From NCBI GenBank assembly GCA_023512375.1, contig JAILZS010000020.1, forward strand, positions 1 through 45,732: a stretch of 45,732 bases of DNA. The letters run 5' to 3'. Positions 29,851-39,025 of the stretch are shown here, one piece after another. Both the position numbers and the translations under genes were made by a program. The notes beneath the pieces are model-generated. The model saw nothing but the letters and a program-made list of their open reading frames with translations, was not told the origin of the DNA and made no database searches. The DNA comes from Bacillota bacterium (GTDB lineage Bacteria > Bacillota > Sulfobacillia > JAJZYS01 > JAILZS01). How positions within the stretch are numbered: position 1 is the stretch's first letter; every line of letters begins with the position of its first letter.

Positions 29851-30144
29851 TCAGACGCCGGGCGTACCGACCACCGGCTCCTCGCCGGGCCTGGAGACCT
29901 CGGCGCCAGGGTTCACGAGCCCCCGCGTGTTCTCCTCGATCCGCATGAGGAGCTGGAAGAGCTCCGGCAGGATGCGGATCCCGAGCCAGCTGAAGAAGCC
30001 GACGATCCACAGCAGGAACATGGCGACGACGCCCGGCGCCCCGGCGGCCAGCGCCGCGAGGCCCATGACGAAGAACGCGGCCGCCACCACCCACGAGAAC
30101 ACGCTGGCGATCCTGATGTACAGGCTCATCGCGGGATACGTCAC
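29851..30144 (-). CDS. Small two-helix membrane protein
   Basis: GTG 30144, with GGGAGGTGGCCTGT upstream, gives 97 aa. Two hydrophobic helices (VFSWVVAAAFFVMGLAALAA and PGVVAMFLLWIVGFFSWLGI) are followed by an amphipathic region (ELFQLLMRIEENTRG) and a polar tail. The family is unknown. It lies 28 bp after the DUF2325 gene and 30 bp before abrB, so it belongs to the recombinase operon. Confidence 0.65.
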   Translation of the reverse strand: MTYPAMSLYIRIASVFSWVVAAAFFVMGLAALAAGAPGVVAMFLLWIVGFFSWLGIRILPELFQLLMRIEENTRGLVNPGAEVSRPGEEPVVGTPGV

Positions 30145-30172
30145 ACAGGCCACCTCCCGACCGTCTTCCGCC

Positions 30173-31243
30173 TCATGCGGGCGTCTGGGCGTCCCTGCGC
30201 GCCCACGCGAGGGCCGAGCGCCTGAGGCTGTCCACCCCGGCGACCGGGACCGCGACGACCTCGGCGCCCGTCGCCTCGAGCGCCCGGGTCATCTTGTGCG
30301 AGGCGAAGGCTGTGACCAGCAGGACCACCGTGGCCATCCACGCCCGCGCCGCCGCCTCGGCGGGGTTGCCGAAGCCGTCCAGGAACCCCACCTCGTCCGC
30401 CCCGAGCTCGCGGCACACGCGCCGGTAGTCGGGCCAGTGTCCCGGGTCGCCCACCACGAGGACGCCCTGCCCGGCCAGGGGAAGGCGCTCGCCCGCGGGG
30501 AGGGTGGAGAGCTCGCGCACGCGCCGCCTGAGGAAGGCCACCTCGGCCTCGCGCTCCCGGCACTCCTGCCGAAGGCTCTCCACCTCCTGCCTGAGCGCCT
30601 CCGCCTCCCGCCGGAGGGCGTCCGCCTCGGCCCTGAGGGCCGCCGCGCGCTCGCGCTCGCGCCGCACGGCCGAGCCCACCGCATCCTCCGCCCGGGCCGC
30701 CTTCGTCCGAAGCCGCTCCATCTCCCTCAGGAGGCCGCGCGTCCTCTGCCGCGCGATCCGGTCGGCCGCCCGCTCGGCCGACGTCCCCGCCCACGCCAGC
30801 CGGTCCTGGCGCTGGGCCTTCATGGCATGGAGGAGCCTCCGCGCGTGGTCGGCCGCCTCGCGGGCACGGGCGACCCAGTCCTCGCCCACGGCCGCGAGTT
30901 CCTCCAGCGGCCGCCCCAGAGCCGTGACGACCGCGGCGGCGAAGAGCGGGGGGAGCCTCCCCGCGATCTCCGCCGTCTCCCCGCCCCGCAAGACCTCCTC
31001 CTCCAGCGCCGCCTCGACCACGGGCTCTAGGAAGGCGCGGTCGTCCGTCACCCAGCGGTAGGCGATGAAACCCGCCGCGTCCTTCATCCGCTTGGGAGGG
31101 ACGCTTTTGCCGAGCGCGTCTCGCGCCAGCTGCGCTGCCTGTTCGCGGTCCATCGCGAGCACGAGCTCGACGAGGAGGCCGAAGGCGAGGGTGTCCGTGT
31201 CGACGCCAAGGAACTCCGCCGCCTCCGGCTGGCAGAACCGCAC
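30173..31243 (-). CDS. Coiled-coil protein with C-terminal DUF2325 domain
   Basis: The 356-aa protein has an N-terminal helical region (residues 1-130), a long coiled coil (about 150-245; LREMERLRTKAARAEDAV, then heptads of EALRQEVESLRQE) and a C-terminal domain beginning GQGVLVVGDPGHWPDYRRV with ASHKMTRALEATGAEVV. The last part matches the DUF2325 pattern (a VLVVGG-type Rossmann-like strand and a conserved Ser-His). GTG 31243 has GGAGGGGAGG upstream and lies 17 bp after the recombinase stop. DUF2325 proteins are of unknown function; the link to a recombinase is suggestive only. Confidence 0.75.
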   Translation of the reverse strand: MRFCQPEAAEFLGVDTDTLAFGLLVELVLAMDREQAAQLARDALGKSVPPKRMKDAAGFIAYRWVTDDRAFLEPVVEAALEEEVLRGGETAEIAGRLPPLFAAAVVTALGRPLEELAAVGEDWVARAREAADHARRLLHAMKAQRQDRLAWAGTSAERAADRIARQRTRGLLREMERLRTKAARAEDAVGSAVRRERERAAALRAEADALRREAEALRQEVESLRQECREREAEVAFLRRRVRELSTLPAGERLPLAGQGVLVVGDPGHWPDYRRVCRELGADEVGFLDGFGNPAEAAARAWMATVVLLVTAFASHKMTRALEATGAEVVAVPVAGVDSLRRSALAWARRDAQTPA

Positions 31244-31260
31244 CGCCCTCGCCTCCCCTC

Positions 31261-32100
31261 CTACCGCCGCCAGCCCCCGCCCGCGTCCTCCATGGCCCGC
31301 CTGAGCGCGCTGTCGCCCCTGAGCGTGTAGCGCGCCGTGACCGCCACGCTGGAGTGCCCGAGAAGGCGCGACACGAGCTGGAGGTCCCCCGTCCGCTCCA
31401 GCATCCTGGTGGCCGCCGTGTGGCGGAGCGAGTGGACCGAATACCCGTCCACGCCCGCCGCCCTGCGGATCCTCGCCCACGCCTTGCGCACCGCCGAGGT
31501 GGTGAGCGGCATGCCTCCCCGGGCCGTGAAGACGAACTCCGCCCCGTCGCGCCCGGCCGCAAGGCGCCTGAGGAGCGCCCGGCTCTCGTAGCCCGGCGGG
31601 AGCGGCACGAACCGCTCCTTGCCGCCCTTTCCCCGCACGCGCACGCCTTCCTGGCCGCGCGTGGAGAGGTCCACGTCCCGCACCCGAAGCGCCGTCGCCT
31701 CCGCCTCCCGAAGGCCGCATTCCAGGATGAGCGTGAAGAGCGCCCGGATGCGCAGCGGCTGGGCGCGCACCGCCTCCCCGAGGCGGGAGAGCTCGTCCGC
31801 GGGAAGAGAGCGCGGCACCTGTTCGTGAAGCCGCGGCGGGGGGCGGTTGGCGAGGGGGTTCGCCTGGAGAAGGCCCTCCGCGACCGCCCAGCGGAAGAAG
31901 CGGCTCAGGACCGCGTGCCTGAGCCTCCGCGTGGCAGGCGACGCCTCCTCGTCCCCGAGCGCTTGCGCGAGGCCCCCATCCAGGAGGTCGTCCAGCACGC
32001 GGCGGTAGCGCCTGAGGGTCCCCTCGCTCCTTCCCCCCTGCCGCAGGGCGAGGAGGAAGGCGCGGGCCGCACCGGTGACCGCCTCGGGTGCTTGCGCCAC
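31261..32100 (-). CDS. Tyrosine recombinase (phage/ICE-type integrase)
   Basis: A 279-aa recombinase with an N-terminal SAM-like DNA-binding part (GGRSEGTLRRYRRVLDDLL) and a complete catalytic domain: Arg131 in ECGLREAEA, Lys158/161 in GKGGKER, His223 and Arg226 in HSLRHTAAT, His249 in LLGHSS and Tyr258 in TARYT. The frame is open upstream to 32244, but the N-terminal extension is atypical and contains inverted repeats, so GTG 32100 is preferred; this start is uncertain. It heads an operon with the DUF2325, membrane and abrB genes. It probably integrates and excises the element, but a Xer-like resolution role cannot be excluded. Confidence 0.87.
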   Translation of the reverse strand: MAQAPEAVTGAARAFLLALRQGGRSEGTLRRYRRVLDDLLDGGLAQALGDEEASPATRRLRHAVLSRFFRWAVAEGLLQANPLANRPPPRLHEQVPRSLPADELSRLGEAVRAQPLRIRALFTLILECGLREAEATALRVRDVDLSTRGQEGVRVRGKGGKERFVPLPPGYESRALLRRLAAGRDGAEFVFTARGGMPLTTSAVRKAWARIRRAAGVDGYSVHSLRHTAATRMLERTGDLQLVSRLLGHSSVAVTARYTLRGDSALRRAMEDAGGGWRR

Positions 32101-32122
32101 CTCTCCACCACCCCGCCGGAGG

Positions 32123-32227
32123 AAATTCCCGGAAACTTGTCGGACGTCCTGCCGCCGGCTGTCCCGAAGACCGCGTCGCGATGCGGGGCGGGCACGCCGG
32201 AATTCCCGAGAATAGAAATTCTCGGGA
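32123..32227. promoter_or_regulatory. AATTCCCGRGAA repeats upstream of the recombinase
   Basis: A perfect inverted repeat (CCCGAGAAT, loop AGAA, ATTCTCGGG) lies at 32205-32226, and related copies of AATTCCCGxGAA stand at about 32123-32135 and 32200-32212. They may be recombinase or regulator binding sites, or part of an attachment site. The hairpin alone could also be a terminator. Confidence 0.45.
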
Positions 32228-32259
32228 CACCTCGCCTTCCGCACCAGATAGGTCTAGAC

Positions 32260-32455
32260 ATAGGGGCAGCCAACGTCGCCGGCCCCGTCGTCCCGGGAGG
32301 TCCAAGGACTATCGACCGATCAGACACTCGTCCCGTCTGCGCGTAATTTCGTTCGGGTCCTCAGCGCTCCAGTCTTGCCGCTCCGCCCTCCACGACACCA
32401 AATGGGCGTCGGCGTCGCTGCCGGCGATCACCCGCTTGTGCCGTGTCCGAAGGCA
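32260..32455. other. Intergenic stretch without a gene
   Basis: Between the recombinase upstream region and the IS66 remnant I see no credible ORF on either strand and no tRNA-like sequence. It could hold the right boundary of the element. Confidence 0.4.
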
Positions 32456-32534
32456 AAAGGGAATCGATGGACTTGCACGCATCGGTGGCGGCGAGATAGA
32501 CCCGGGCGCCGTCCGATAGGTCGGAGGGGATCAC
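32456..32534 (-). pseudogene. tnpB: IS66 TnpB N-terminal fragment
   Basis: GTG 32534 overlaps the TGA of tnpA. It encodes VIPSDLSDGARVYLAATDAC and KSID, matching the N-terminus of IS66 Orf2 (typically IP..GVRVYLA..TDMRKSFDGL). Similarity stops after about 25 residues, so the rest of the element is deleted. Confidence 0.6.
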
Positions 32535-32863
32535 AGCGACATCAGCGTCTTAGCCACGCGGCGGAGCATGTCCCTGTCGCAGCCGGCGCGTACGTCGACA
32601 GAAAAGACGCCCACCCGCACCGTAAGGACGGGAGCCGAACGCTCGGCCTTCGGTTCCTCCTCCACCGTGACGGGAATGAGCCGGCCCCGCAGAGGCGAGG
32701 AGCCTTCTTCCTCCTGCCGGAATCGGCGAAGCCAGTAGTAGGCCCGCTCGGCCGGCAGCTGGTGTGCCTCGGCCAACCTCGCCACCGTCATGCCGCTCGC
32801 ACGAAGATCGGCGACCCGGTCACGCCACAGGGCTTCGACTTCGTGCCGCCTTTCCTTCGTCAT
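32531..32863 (-). CDS. tnpA: IS66 accessory protein TnpA
   Basis: The 110-aa protein starts TKERRHEVEALWRDRVADLR and has the helix-turn-helix MTVARLAEAHQLPAERAYYW and the C-terminal VRAGCDRDMLRRVAKTLMSL, as in IS66 Orf1. The gene itself looks intact, but tnpB is truncated and tnpC absent here, so the element is dead. A 28-bp end repeat stands upstream at 32920-32947. A shortened relative occurs at 42943-43200. Confidence 0.8.
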   Translation of the reverse strand: MTKERRHEVEALWRDRVADLRASGMTVARLAEAHQLPAERAYYWLRRFRQEEEGSSPLRGRLIPVTVEEEPKAERSAPVLTVRVGVFSVDVRAGCDRDMLRRVAKTLMSL

Positions 32864-32919
32864 CCGCTCGCCTCCCAGAGTCGGTCTCTGGGAGGATCAT
32901 CGGACGTCCGCAGCCTCCG

Positions 32920-32947
32920 TTCCATGTGTGTTCCATTGGACGCTTAC
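32920..32947. repeat. IS66 terminal inverted repeat
   Basis: Read on the minus strand, it begins GTAAGCGTCCAATGG and continues with ACACACATGG, the usual IS66-family end. The element extends to the left. Confidence 0.75.
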
Positions 32948-32949
32948 AG

Positions 32950-33247
32950 GGCGCCTACTACGATGTGCTGGCGTGGCGAACGTCACCGCGGCACTCAAGC
33001 CCTACGGCTCAAAGGGAGCATGGACGGGGTTGTCGCCGTTCCCCAAACCGATCCCACGCTCTACGGCGGCCGGTACGCGATGGCGCTCTTGCAGAACCCC
33101 GGCTTCCCGGTGACCTACGGGGGCTCCTCCGCCGGCACGTCGCGCCTTACGGTCGTCTTTCCGAGCGGCAGCCTGACATCCGTCTTCGTCGTCGGCGCTC
33201 GGCGCCGGCAACGAGCTCGTCAAGCCCGGGTGCGAACGATCTTGCAA
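32950..33247 (+). other. Unassigned fragment between two IS remnants
   Basis: The plus strand carries a short protein-like frame (QTDPTLYGGRYAMALLQNPG, VTYGGSSAGTSRLTVVFPSG) without a clear start. It looks like debris of a gene cut by the IS insertions. I recognise no family. Confidence 0.3.
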
Positions 33248-33317
33248 TAGGGGCTCTTGCTCAAATTTGGTGCAGTGTGTGCAGGGGGAAGTACGCAGGT
33301 GCGTGGCGGCAGAGGAG

Positions 33318-34965
33318 CTAGCTGGGCAGGTGGTTGCGCATGCGGGCGAACAGGAGATCCGACTTGCCGCGTCCGTACATGTCGCGTTTGACGGTCTTCA
33401 TCCGGTTGATCGTGCCCTCGATCGGGCCCTGGCTCCAAGGTAGCCGCAGCGCGTTGCGCACCGCCTCGAGATCCCCGTCGATGCGTTGGGCAAAGGCGCA
33501 CCACTCGGGGATGGCGCACGAGCGCGCCTGGACGAGCCAGGCAGAGAGCTGGTCGCAGTCGCCCTCACGCACAGCCCGCGCGAAATCCTCCGCCAACTGG
33601 ACGCTCCGGGCGATTACCTCGCTGCCCGCGCAGATGCGCGCGAGCAGCTCCGCCTCCGGCTGCGAACGCTTGCCGACGAGCACGAGCCGGCGGAAGCGGC
33701 GAGGTGGGATCGTCTGCTGTCGCCGCCCGGCGGGTGTTCTTCCCTCCCCGTCGCCCGTCCGCCAGGCGCGGAGCCGACGTCGCAGGAGCGACTCCGAGCC
33801 CGTGAATCCGAGCTGGCAGAACTCCTGGTGGAGGCAGCGGGCGTTCTGCTCGCCCTCCTCCCAGCGCCGACGCAGGTAGTCGCTGTACGGGTCGAGGAGG
33901 CTCGGGCGCTTCGCCTGCGCGTTGTCCGGGATGCCGTGGACGTAGCGGCGGACGGTCTTGCGGGAGAGCCCGAGGCGTCGGGCGACGGCGCGCTGGGAGA
34001 GTCCCTGTGCGAGCAGGTCGAGGATCGCCTGCCGGCGCTCCGCGCGACGTCGCCGCGTCGACAGCTTGGCGAGTTCTTCCCGGGTCGGGGGCTTAGCCGG
34101 TGGCGGCGGGGTGGTCTCGCGCGGCAGCCGGACGGGGCAGCGCTGCGCGAGCCGCTCGAGGCAGTCGCCGAGGTTCTGCAGCAGGTGGAAGCGGTCGGCG
34201 ACCTGCACGGCGTCGGCCGCGCCCTGGCGGGCGCCGTCGGCGTAGCAACCGGCGCGGTCGCGGACGATCACCTCGACACCTGGGTGCGCCTGGAGCCACT
34301 GCGCAAGGAAGTCGGCGGAGCGCCCCTCGAAGAGGTCGACCACCTGGCGCCGCTCGCAGTCGTAGAGCAGAGTGCCGAAGGAGACGCCGCGGCGGAACGA
34401 GAAGTCGTCGACGCTGAGCACGCGGACGGGGGCATCGGGCCTGCGCAGGCGGCTGCGTGCGGCACGCAGCAGGGTTGTGGCGGCTGTAGCGCAGGCCGTA
34501 GAGATGCGCCACCCACCGGCCGGGCAGGCCGCCGACGGCGAGGGCGGTGTAGGCGAGCAGCGTGGTGATGCGCTCGGAGCGCCGGGCCCAGGGGGCGACG
34601 TTGGGCAGGCGCTCGGCGAACACCCGCCGGCTGCAGTCGGGGTTGTCGTACTGGAAGCGGCGGGCGCGCACGCGGAGCAGGAGCTGCAGGCCGCAGGGCA
34701 CGAGGTAACGGAAAGATCGCCAGTAGCGGCTGCGCACGCGAGTGCAGAGGTGGTGGCAAGCGGAACAGGGCACGGCGTCAGCGCTCGCCTGCGCGAGCAG
34801 GGTGAGAACGTGGTCCTGGACCGTGACGGCGGCGACGTCGTAGCCTTGCAGCGCCTCTTCGATGGTCGCGACGAGACTCGCGCCGACCGACTTCGCCGCA
34901 ATGGCGACTCTGCTCGGACTCAGACTTCCTGTAATCGCGCACGGCCCATGCATCATGACTGCCAT
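33318..34965 (-). pseudogene. ISL3-family transposase, frameshifted
   Basis: Two frames together give a full-length ISL3 transposase. The N-terminal part starts at 34965 and has a zinc-binding region (CSACHHLCTRVRSRYWRSFR), RRFQYDNPDCSRRVFAERLP and a GG-rich helix. The sense changes frame near 34460-34500. The second part has VLSVDDFSFRRGVSFGTLLY, VEVIVRDRAGCYADGA, ADAVQVADRFHLLQNL and ends GPIEGTINRMKTVKRDMYGR near 33318. The acidic catalytic residues are visible. GGCTCTTGCTCAAATTTGG near 33253 may be one terminal repeat. The frameshift makes it inactive unless recoded. Confidence 0.8.
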
Positions 34966-35181
34966 GCGTTGGGCATTCTATACTTAGAAGAGAACAACCT
35001 TGCTCAGGATTTTCTTAATTTGTCTCCTGCACACCACGCAGTATCCGGCCTGTGCGACACTGTGTGCTACCCCCACACCAATGACCCCCGCGCCAACAAC
35101 ACCGATGCGTTTCAACTTAACGCCCCTCTTGCGGTACGAATCCTGCCAGTTCTGCGGGCCTTCCCCAGGCGGCCGCCATGG
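34966..35181. other. A/T-richer gap between ISL3 and the ABC transporter
   Basis: No gene is visible. The base composition is lower in GC than the surroundings, as for sequence of other origin. Confidence 0.4.
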
Positions 35182-36021
35182 CTACAGTAGGTGCAGCCCC
35201 TGCTTCTTGGCACGCCGTTCGACCAACTGCAATAGGACCATCGCCACGATCGAGAAGCCCGCCGCCTCCGCTATCAGGATGACCCACTCTGTCTGGTAAG
35301 GGAGCAGGGTCTTCCACCCCTGCCCCAGGCTGTAGTAGCGCACCAGATCGTAGCCCCAGGTATACGGCAGCGCCCAGGCCGCATACTTCAGCGCCATCGG
35401 GAACTCGGAGATGGGGAAGTACGCGCCTGCCAGAAACTCGAACAGCTGGCTGATCACGCCGACAATGGAGTTTACCTGACGCCAGAGTACCCCCAGCAGT
35501 GCGATCATTGTGCCAAACGCCATCAGGGTGACCATCACCGCAAGACAGGCGGCCAATATGGAAAGCGCACTGATGAGGTCCGCGCCGGCGTGCCAGACCA
35601 GGAACAGGAATAGGGGCACAAAAACGATCAGGTCCATAATGGCGCTGGCAACGACGGTCCCGGCGTAGTAGGCATAACGGGAGATCGGATTTGCGTAGAG
35701 GTACTCCAGCGTCCCGTTCATCAAGTCCTGGGTGACGGAGTTGAGCGGCGTATACAGTGCGGTGCTGTTGAAGACCATCAATACGAGGCCGGCCAGAATG
35801 AAGGTGAACAGCCGCTCTCCTGCAAGGTTGTTCGTGCCCTCGAAGACCATGAACCCGGAAAGGATCAGGAAGAATCCGACCCGGACGAACATCTGGACGA
35901 TGAGCCCAACCAGGTTGGGCAGATAGCGCCTGATGACCTGCAAGTTCTTGATGATGGTCGCGCTGAGGACGGTCCAGAACGAAGCCGGGCGGGGAAGCGT
36001 GACCGGGGATGTAGCCGACAT
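35182..36021 (-). CDS. ABC-2-type transporter permease
   Basis: This ~279-aa membrane protein has six hydrophobic helices and the ABC-2 signature region (YTPLNSVTQDLMNGTLEYLY, NPISRYAYYAG, then ISQLFEFLAGAYFPISEFP and LPYTWGYDLVRYY). It would pair with the ATPase encoded just upstream and export a drug, lipid or peptide. Start uncertain: ATG 36021 lacks a strong ribosome site; a TTG further upstream, after AAAGGTTG, is possible. The gene begins about 50 bp after the ATPase stop. Codon use is less GC-biased than in the conjugation region. Confidence 0.85.
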   Translation of the reverse strand: MSATSPVTLPRPASFWTVLSATIIKNLQVIRRYLPNLVGLIVQMFVRVGFFLILSGFMVFEGTNNLAGERLFTFILAGLVLMVFNSTALYTPLNSVTQDLMNGTLEYLYANPISRYAYYAGTVVASAIMDLIVFVPLFLFLVWHAGADLISALSILAACLAVMVTLMAFGTMIALLGVLWRQVNSIVGVISQLFEFLAGAYFPISEFPMALKYAAWALPYTWGYDLVRYYSLGQGWKTLLPYQTEWVILIAEAAGFSIVAMVLLQLVERRAKKQGLHLL

Positions 36022-36073
36022 GGCGGTGGCCTGGGGCCGGACCTTTATCTGCTCCAAGGCAATTTCAACCTTT

Positions 36074-37027
36074 CTATCGTTCCAGTGATTCGTCCAGGCC
36101 ACCCACATGGTGGATAAACGCGTCTTCCAGCGTAATCTCGCGATGGCGGATGGGTAGCCGGAGCCCATCCTCCTTCAGTACTCGCAAGATCTCGCTCGTG
36201 CCCTCAAAGAAGTCCGAGACGCCGAAGCAGGTCCATTCCGGTTTCCTGTGCAGCTGCTTCACCACGGACGGGAGGTTGAGGATCTTCTGGATTGTGGCTT
36301 CGGGTAGTCCCTCGCTCCGGATCTCGATCATGTCCTGCGGCCCCAGTGCGGCCTTCATGGTGTTGGGGCGCTCGGTGAACAGAACCTTGCCCTTCCGGAT
36401 GAGCGCAACCCGGTCAGCCATCTCCTCCACCTCGTTCATCATGTGCGAGGTCAGCAGGAGAGACTTGCCCTCCTGTTTGATGTAGGCTTTGAGGTAATTG
36501 CGAATTCGACAGGAAATAACGGGATCAAGCCCTTTGGTCGGCTCGTCCAGGAACAGGACTGTCGGATCGTGCAGCAGTGCTCTCATAATGACGACCGTCT
36601 GCTTCTGGCCGCCCGACAGGTGCATGAACTGCTTGTTCAAGTGCTCGTTGAACTCGAAGTGGTAGCTAAGCTTCTCGATGCGGGACCTGATCTCTGCGGG
36701 TCGCATGTTCCGTAGTCGCCCGAAGAACATGAGGTTTTCCACCACCGTGAGGCGGGCGTAGGCGGAGCGCTCCGTGTCCTGCCCCACGTATCCGACCAGT
36801 TGCCGCACCTGGGTCGGATTCGAATCGATGTCGTACCCGAGGATGTGGATGCGGCCAGAATCTTTCACCAACAGCGTGACCAGCGTCTTGGTCAGCGTCG
36901 TCTTCCCCGACCCGTTGGCCCCCAGGAGCGCCAGGATCTCACCCTGCTCCACGGTCAGCGAGGAACCCTGAAGGGCGACCGTCTTGCCATATGACTTCCA
37001 GACTTCTTCTGCGCATACGGCTTCCAC
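36074..37027 (-). CDS. ABC transporter ATP-binding protein (DrrA-type)
   Basis: The 317-aa protein has Walker A GANGSGKT (36-43), signature LSGGQKQ (137-143), Walker B VLFLDEP (157-163), LLLTSHMMNEVEEMADRVAL and a C-terminal extension as in DrrA/CcmA-type exporters. GTG 37027 follows GGGAGGGGTTCAC; the frame extends to 37042. It stands between a nonribosomal peptide synthetase tail and a matching permease, all in the same direction, so it may have exported the peptide product. Confidence 0.9.
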   Translation of the reverse strand: MEAVCAEEVWKSYGKTVALQGSSLTVEQGEILALLGANGSGKTTLTKTLVTLLVKDSGRIHILGYDIDSNPTQVRQLVGYVGQDTERSAYARLTVVENLMFFGRLRNMRPAEIRSRIEKLSYHFEFNEHLNKQFMHLSGGQKQTVVIMRALLHDPTVLFLDEPTKGLDPVISCRIRNYLKAYIKQEGKSLLLTSHMMNEVEEMADRVALIRKGKVLFTERPNTMKAALGPQDMIEIRSEGLPEATIQKILNLPSVVKQLHRKPEWTCFGVSDFFEGTSEILRVLKEDGLRLPIRHREITLEDAFIHHVGGLDESLER

Positions 37028-37110
37028 GTGAACCCCTCCCACTGCGCCCAGTGTTACTCCTCGTGTCGCCGGGAGTGGTATAGGCTTGCTTGCATGACAC
37101 CAGCCGCGCC

Positions 37111-37714
37111 CTAAGCTTGGCCGGTTGGATCGTCCCGTTCTCCGACCGCCTCGATCCTTTCGGCCAGCTCCGCCACCGTGGGCGCCTCGAACAGGCTGCG
37201 CAGCGGCAGGTCGACCTTCAGCGTCGCCCGAATCCGGGACATCAGTTGCATCGCCAACAGCGAGTGGCCCCCCAGGCCGAAGAAGTGGTCGTGCATGCCT
37301 ACCCGGTCACGCCCCAGCGCCTCCGCCCAGATGCCGGCCAGCACTTCCTCCGTCGGCGTCTGCGGTGCCTCGTACGGGCCCTCCGCCCCTCCGCACCCCG
37401 CTTCCGGCGTCGGCAGCGCACGCCTGTCCACCTTCCCATTCGGTGTCTGCGGCAGCTCCGCCAGTCCCACGAAACGCTGTCGGCACCATGTACTCCGGTA
37501 GCCGCTACCGCAGGTAGCTCCGCAGCTCGCCTACCAGCACTTCCGTGCCCCCGGCCGTCACCACGTACGCCACCAGCCGCTTCTGCCCCGGCACATCCTC
37601 CCGGGCAACCACCACCGCCTCCTGCACAGCACCGTGCTGCCGCAGCACTGCCTCGATCTCGCTCAACTCAATCCGGTAGCCCCCGTGCGGATTCCGCTCA
37701 ATCTGATCAGTCAT
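37111..37714 (-). pseudogene. Tail of a nonribosomal peptide synthetase (A-domain end plus carrier domain)
   Basis: The first part (37714-37505) encodes [20 protein letters not shown], then [18 protein letters not shown], the C-terminal motifs (A8-A10 region) of an adenylation domain. After a frameshift near 37490-37505 the sense continues with [18 protein letters not shown], and a peptidyl-carrier domain with [16 protein letters not shown], the Ser for phosphopantetheine attachment in GGHS. It ends about 80 bp before the ABC exporter start. The rest of the synthetase is missing upstream, where unrelated sequence begins. It is a truncated remnant of a biosynthetic cluster. Confidence 0.85.
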
Positions 37715-37863
37715 TTCGCTCGACAGTGATCAGTCGTTTCGCTGAAAACGATCGGCCTGTCGGAGCGAAGCGCCGGGGTTGGGAATCGGCAGTTTGAAGC
37801 GGTAGGTTCGGCTTTGCTTTGGGATTCCCTGCGGAGGAGGCGGGCGGGCGCGGCGAGGGGGCA

Positions 37864-38020
37864 TCACGACGCGTCCTGCGCGGTGGCGGCGCCCAGCTTG
37901 CGCGGGGAATCGCCCTTGAGGCTGAGGCGGCGGCTGCGTGAATCAGGCGGTCGAGGATCGCGTCAGCGATCGTCGGGTTGGTAATTGTGCCGTGCGGGCG
38001 CACGTCACATTCGGGGATAG
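37864..38020 (-). pseudogene. istB: IS21 IstB C-terminal fragment
   Basis: HGTITNPTIADAILDRLIHA and, after a one-base frameshift, RRLSLKGDSPRKLGAATAQD match the C-terminus of IS21-family IstB helper ATPases (DPTLADAILDRLVHNAHR, LKGESMRK). Only about 50 codons remain. Confidence 0.75.
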
Positions 38021-38023
38021 TCG

Positions 38024-38437
38024 TCAGGCCGCCTCGGCTGGCGCGGTCGCCGCGTAGGTCAGGGAACGAACGGGCGGTCGCCGGGTCTGGGGCGCGCTGG
38101 CGAAATTCCAGGACTCGAAGGCGGACAATCGTAGGGCGCGCAGCGTAAGGATCTCCTGCATGCCGCCGTGCGACCAGCGCATCCCGGGCTCCTTCGTGCG
38201 CAGATTCGAGACCTGCACGGCGGTGCGGTGGCTGATGGCCATCACCTTGTGACAACCCGGGCAGGTGGGGCGAGCGGCCAGAACGTCAGCGGCGCCCAGG
38301 GCCCAACGTGCGCAAAGGATGCCGCCGACCCGCCGAAGCCAGCCTTGAACCGTCCGCTCGATATGGGAGAACTCGGCCTGGGTCGGGTCGCCAAGATCCA
38401 CTTGCGCCAACTGGGTGATGAGCAGCCACGACCGCAT
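38024..38437 (-). pseudogene. Internally deleted ISKra4-like transposase
   Basis: This 137-aa frame joins an N-terminal-like part (ERTVQGWLRRVGGILCARWA, then CPGCHKVM) to KEPGMRWSHGGMQEILTLRA, which resembles the end of ISKra4-type transposases (GMRW..GA..IL.LRA). The catalytic core between them is missing. The assignment is tentative. Confidence 0.45.
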
Positions 38438-38639
38438 CTACTACCGCCTGCCGCCACAACGCCGCCCGGGGATCTTGCTCCGCCGCCCCCGCCTGAGGTA
38501 CCGTCAAGTCCGCTCCTCTCCTCAGCCTGGCAGGGCATTGAACGTGTGATGCCAAGCCGACAGAGGAGCTTTTCTATTGGGAGTACCAACTCCTGGTTTT
38601 GGCATTAGTTACCACAATACCATCCCCAAATGTGACGGC

Positions 38640-38841
38640 CGCCCGTGCCGTGCCAGCGATCCAACGGCAGCTGGCTTGCAATGAGGGTAGAGGCGCGGCC
38701 GGCACGATCGTCGAGGAGGTCGAGCAGCGCGCGTCCCTGGGCGTCGGACTCGAGACACCGAGACCTACATCGTCTGCTACAACCCGAAGGAGGAGGTTCA
38801 CGACCGCGAGCGGTCTAACCGAGCCCTTATCCTCTGAGGAA
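38640..38841 (+). pseudogene. Possible transposase fragment (IS1634-like)
   Basis: The plus strand encodes TYIVCYNPKEEVHDRERSNR and ALIL before a stop at 38841, which recalls the GRYLVxxNPxxAxxDRxxR segment of IS1634-type transposases. The preceding part lies in another frame. Weak evidence. Confidence 0.3.
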
Positions 38842-39025
38842 TGAGCTATGAATACATCGTAAATTTGAGCACCTTCCGATATCTCCTGGATTATTACGGT
38901 ATCCAGTGAAGCGCGGTTGACGGCTAATCGGCCGTTAGCCGAAACAGGCCCGCCGAGTCGCGCCGCGGAGGCCGCATTCCTCCGTCGCGGATCGGCGGGT
39001 TTTCGTTTCGCCTAGAGGTTCTGGG

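Noticed and set aside
32205-32270. Remnant of a tRNA 3' end as integration target
   Set aside because: No T-loop or acceptor pairing can be built; the CCGCACCAG stretch alone is not enough.
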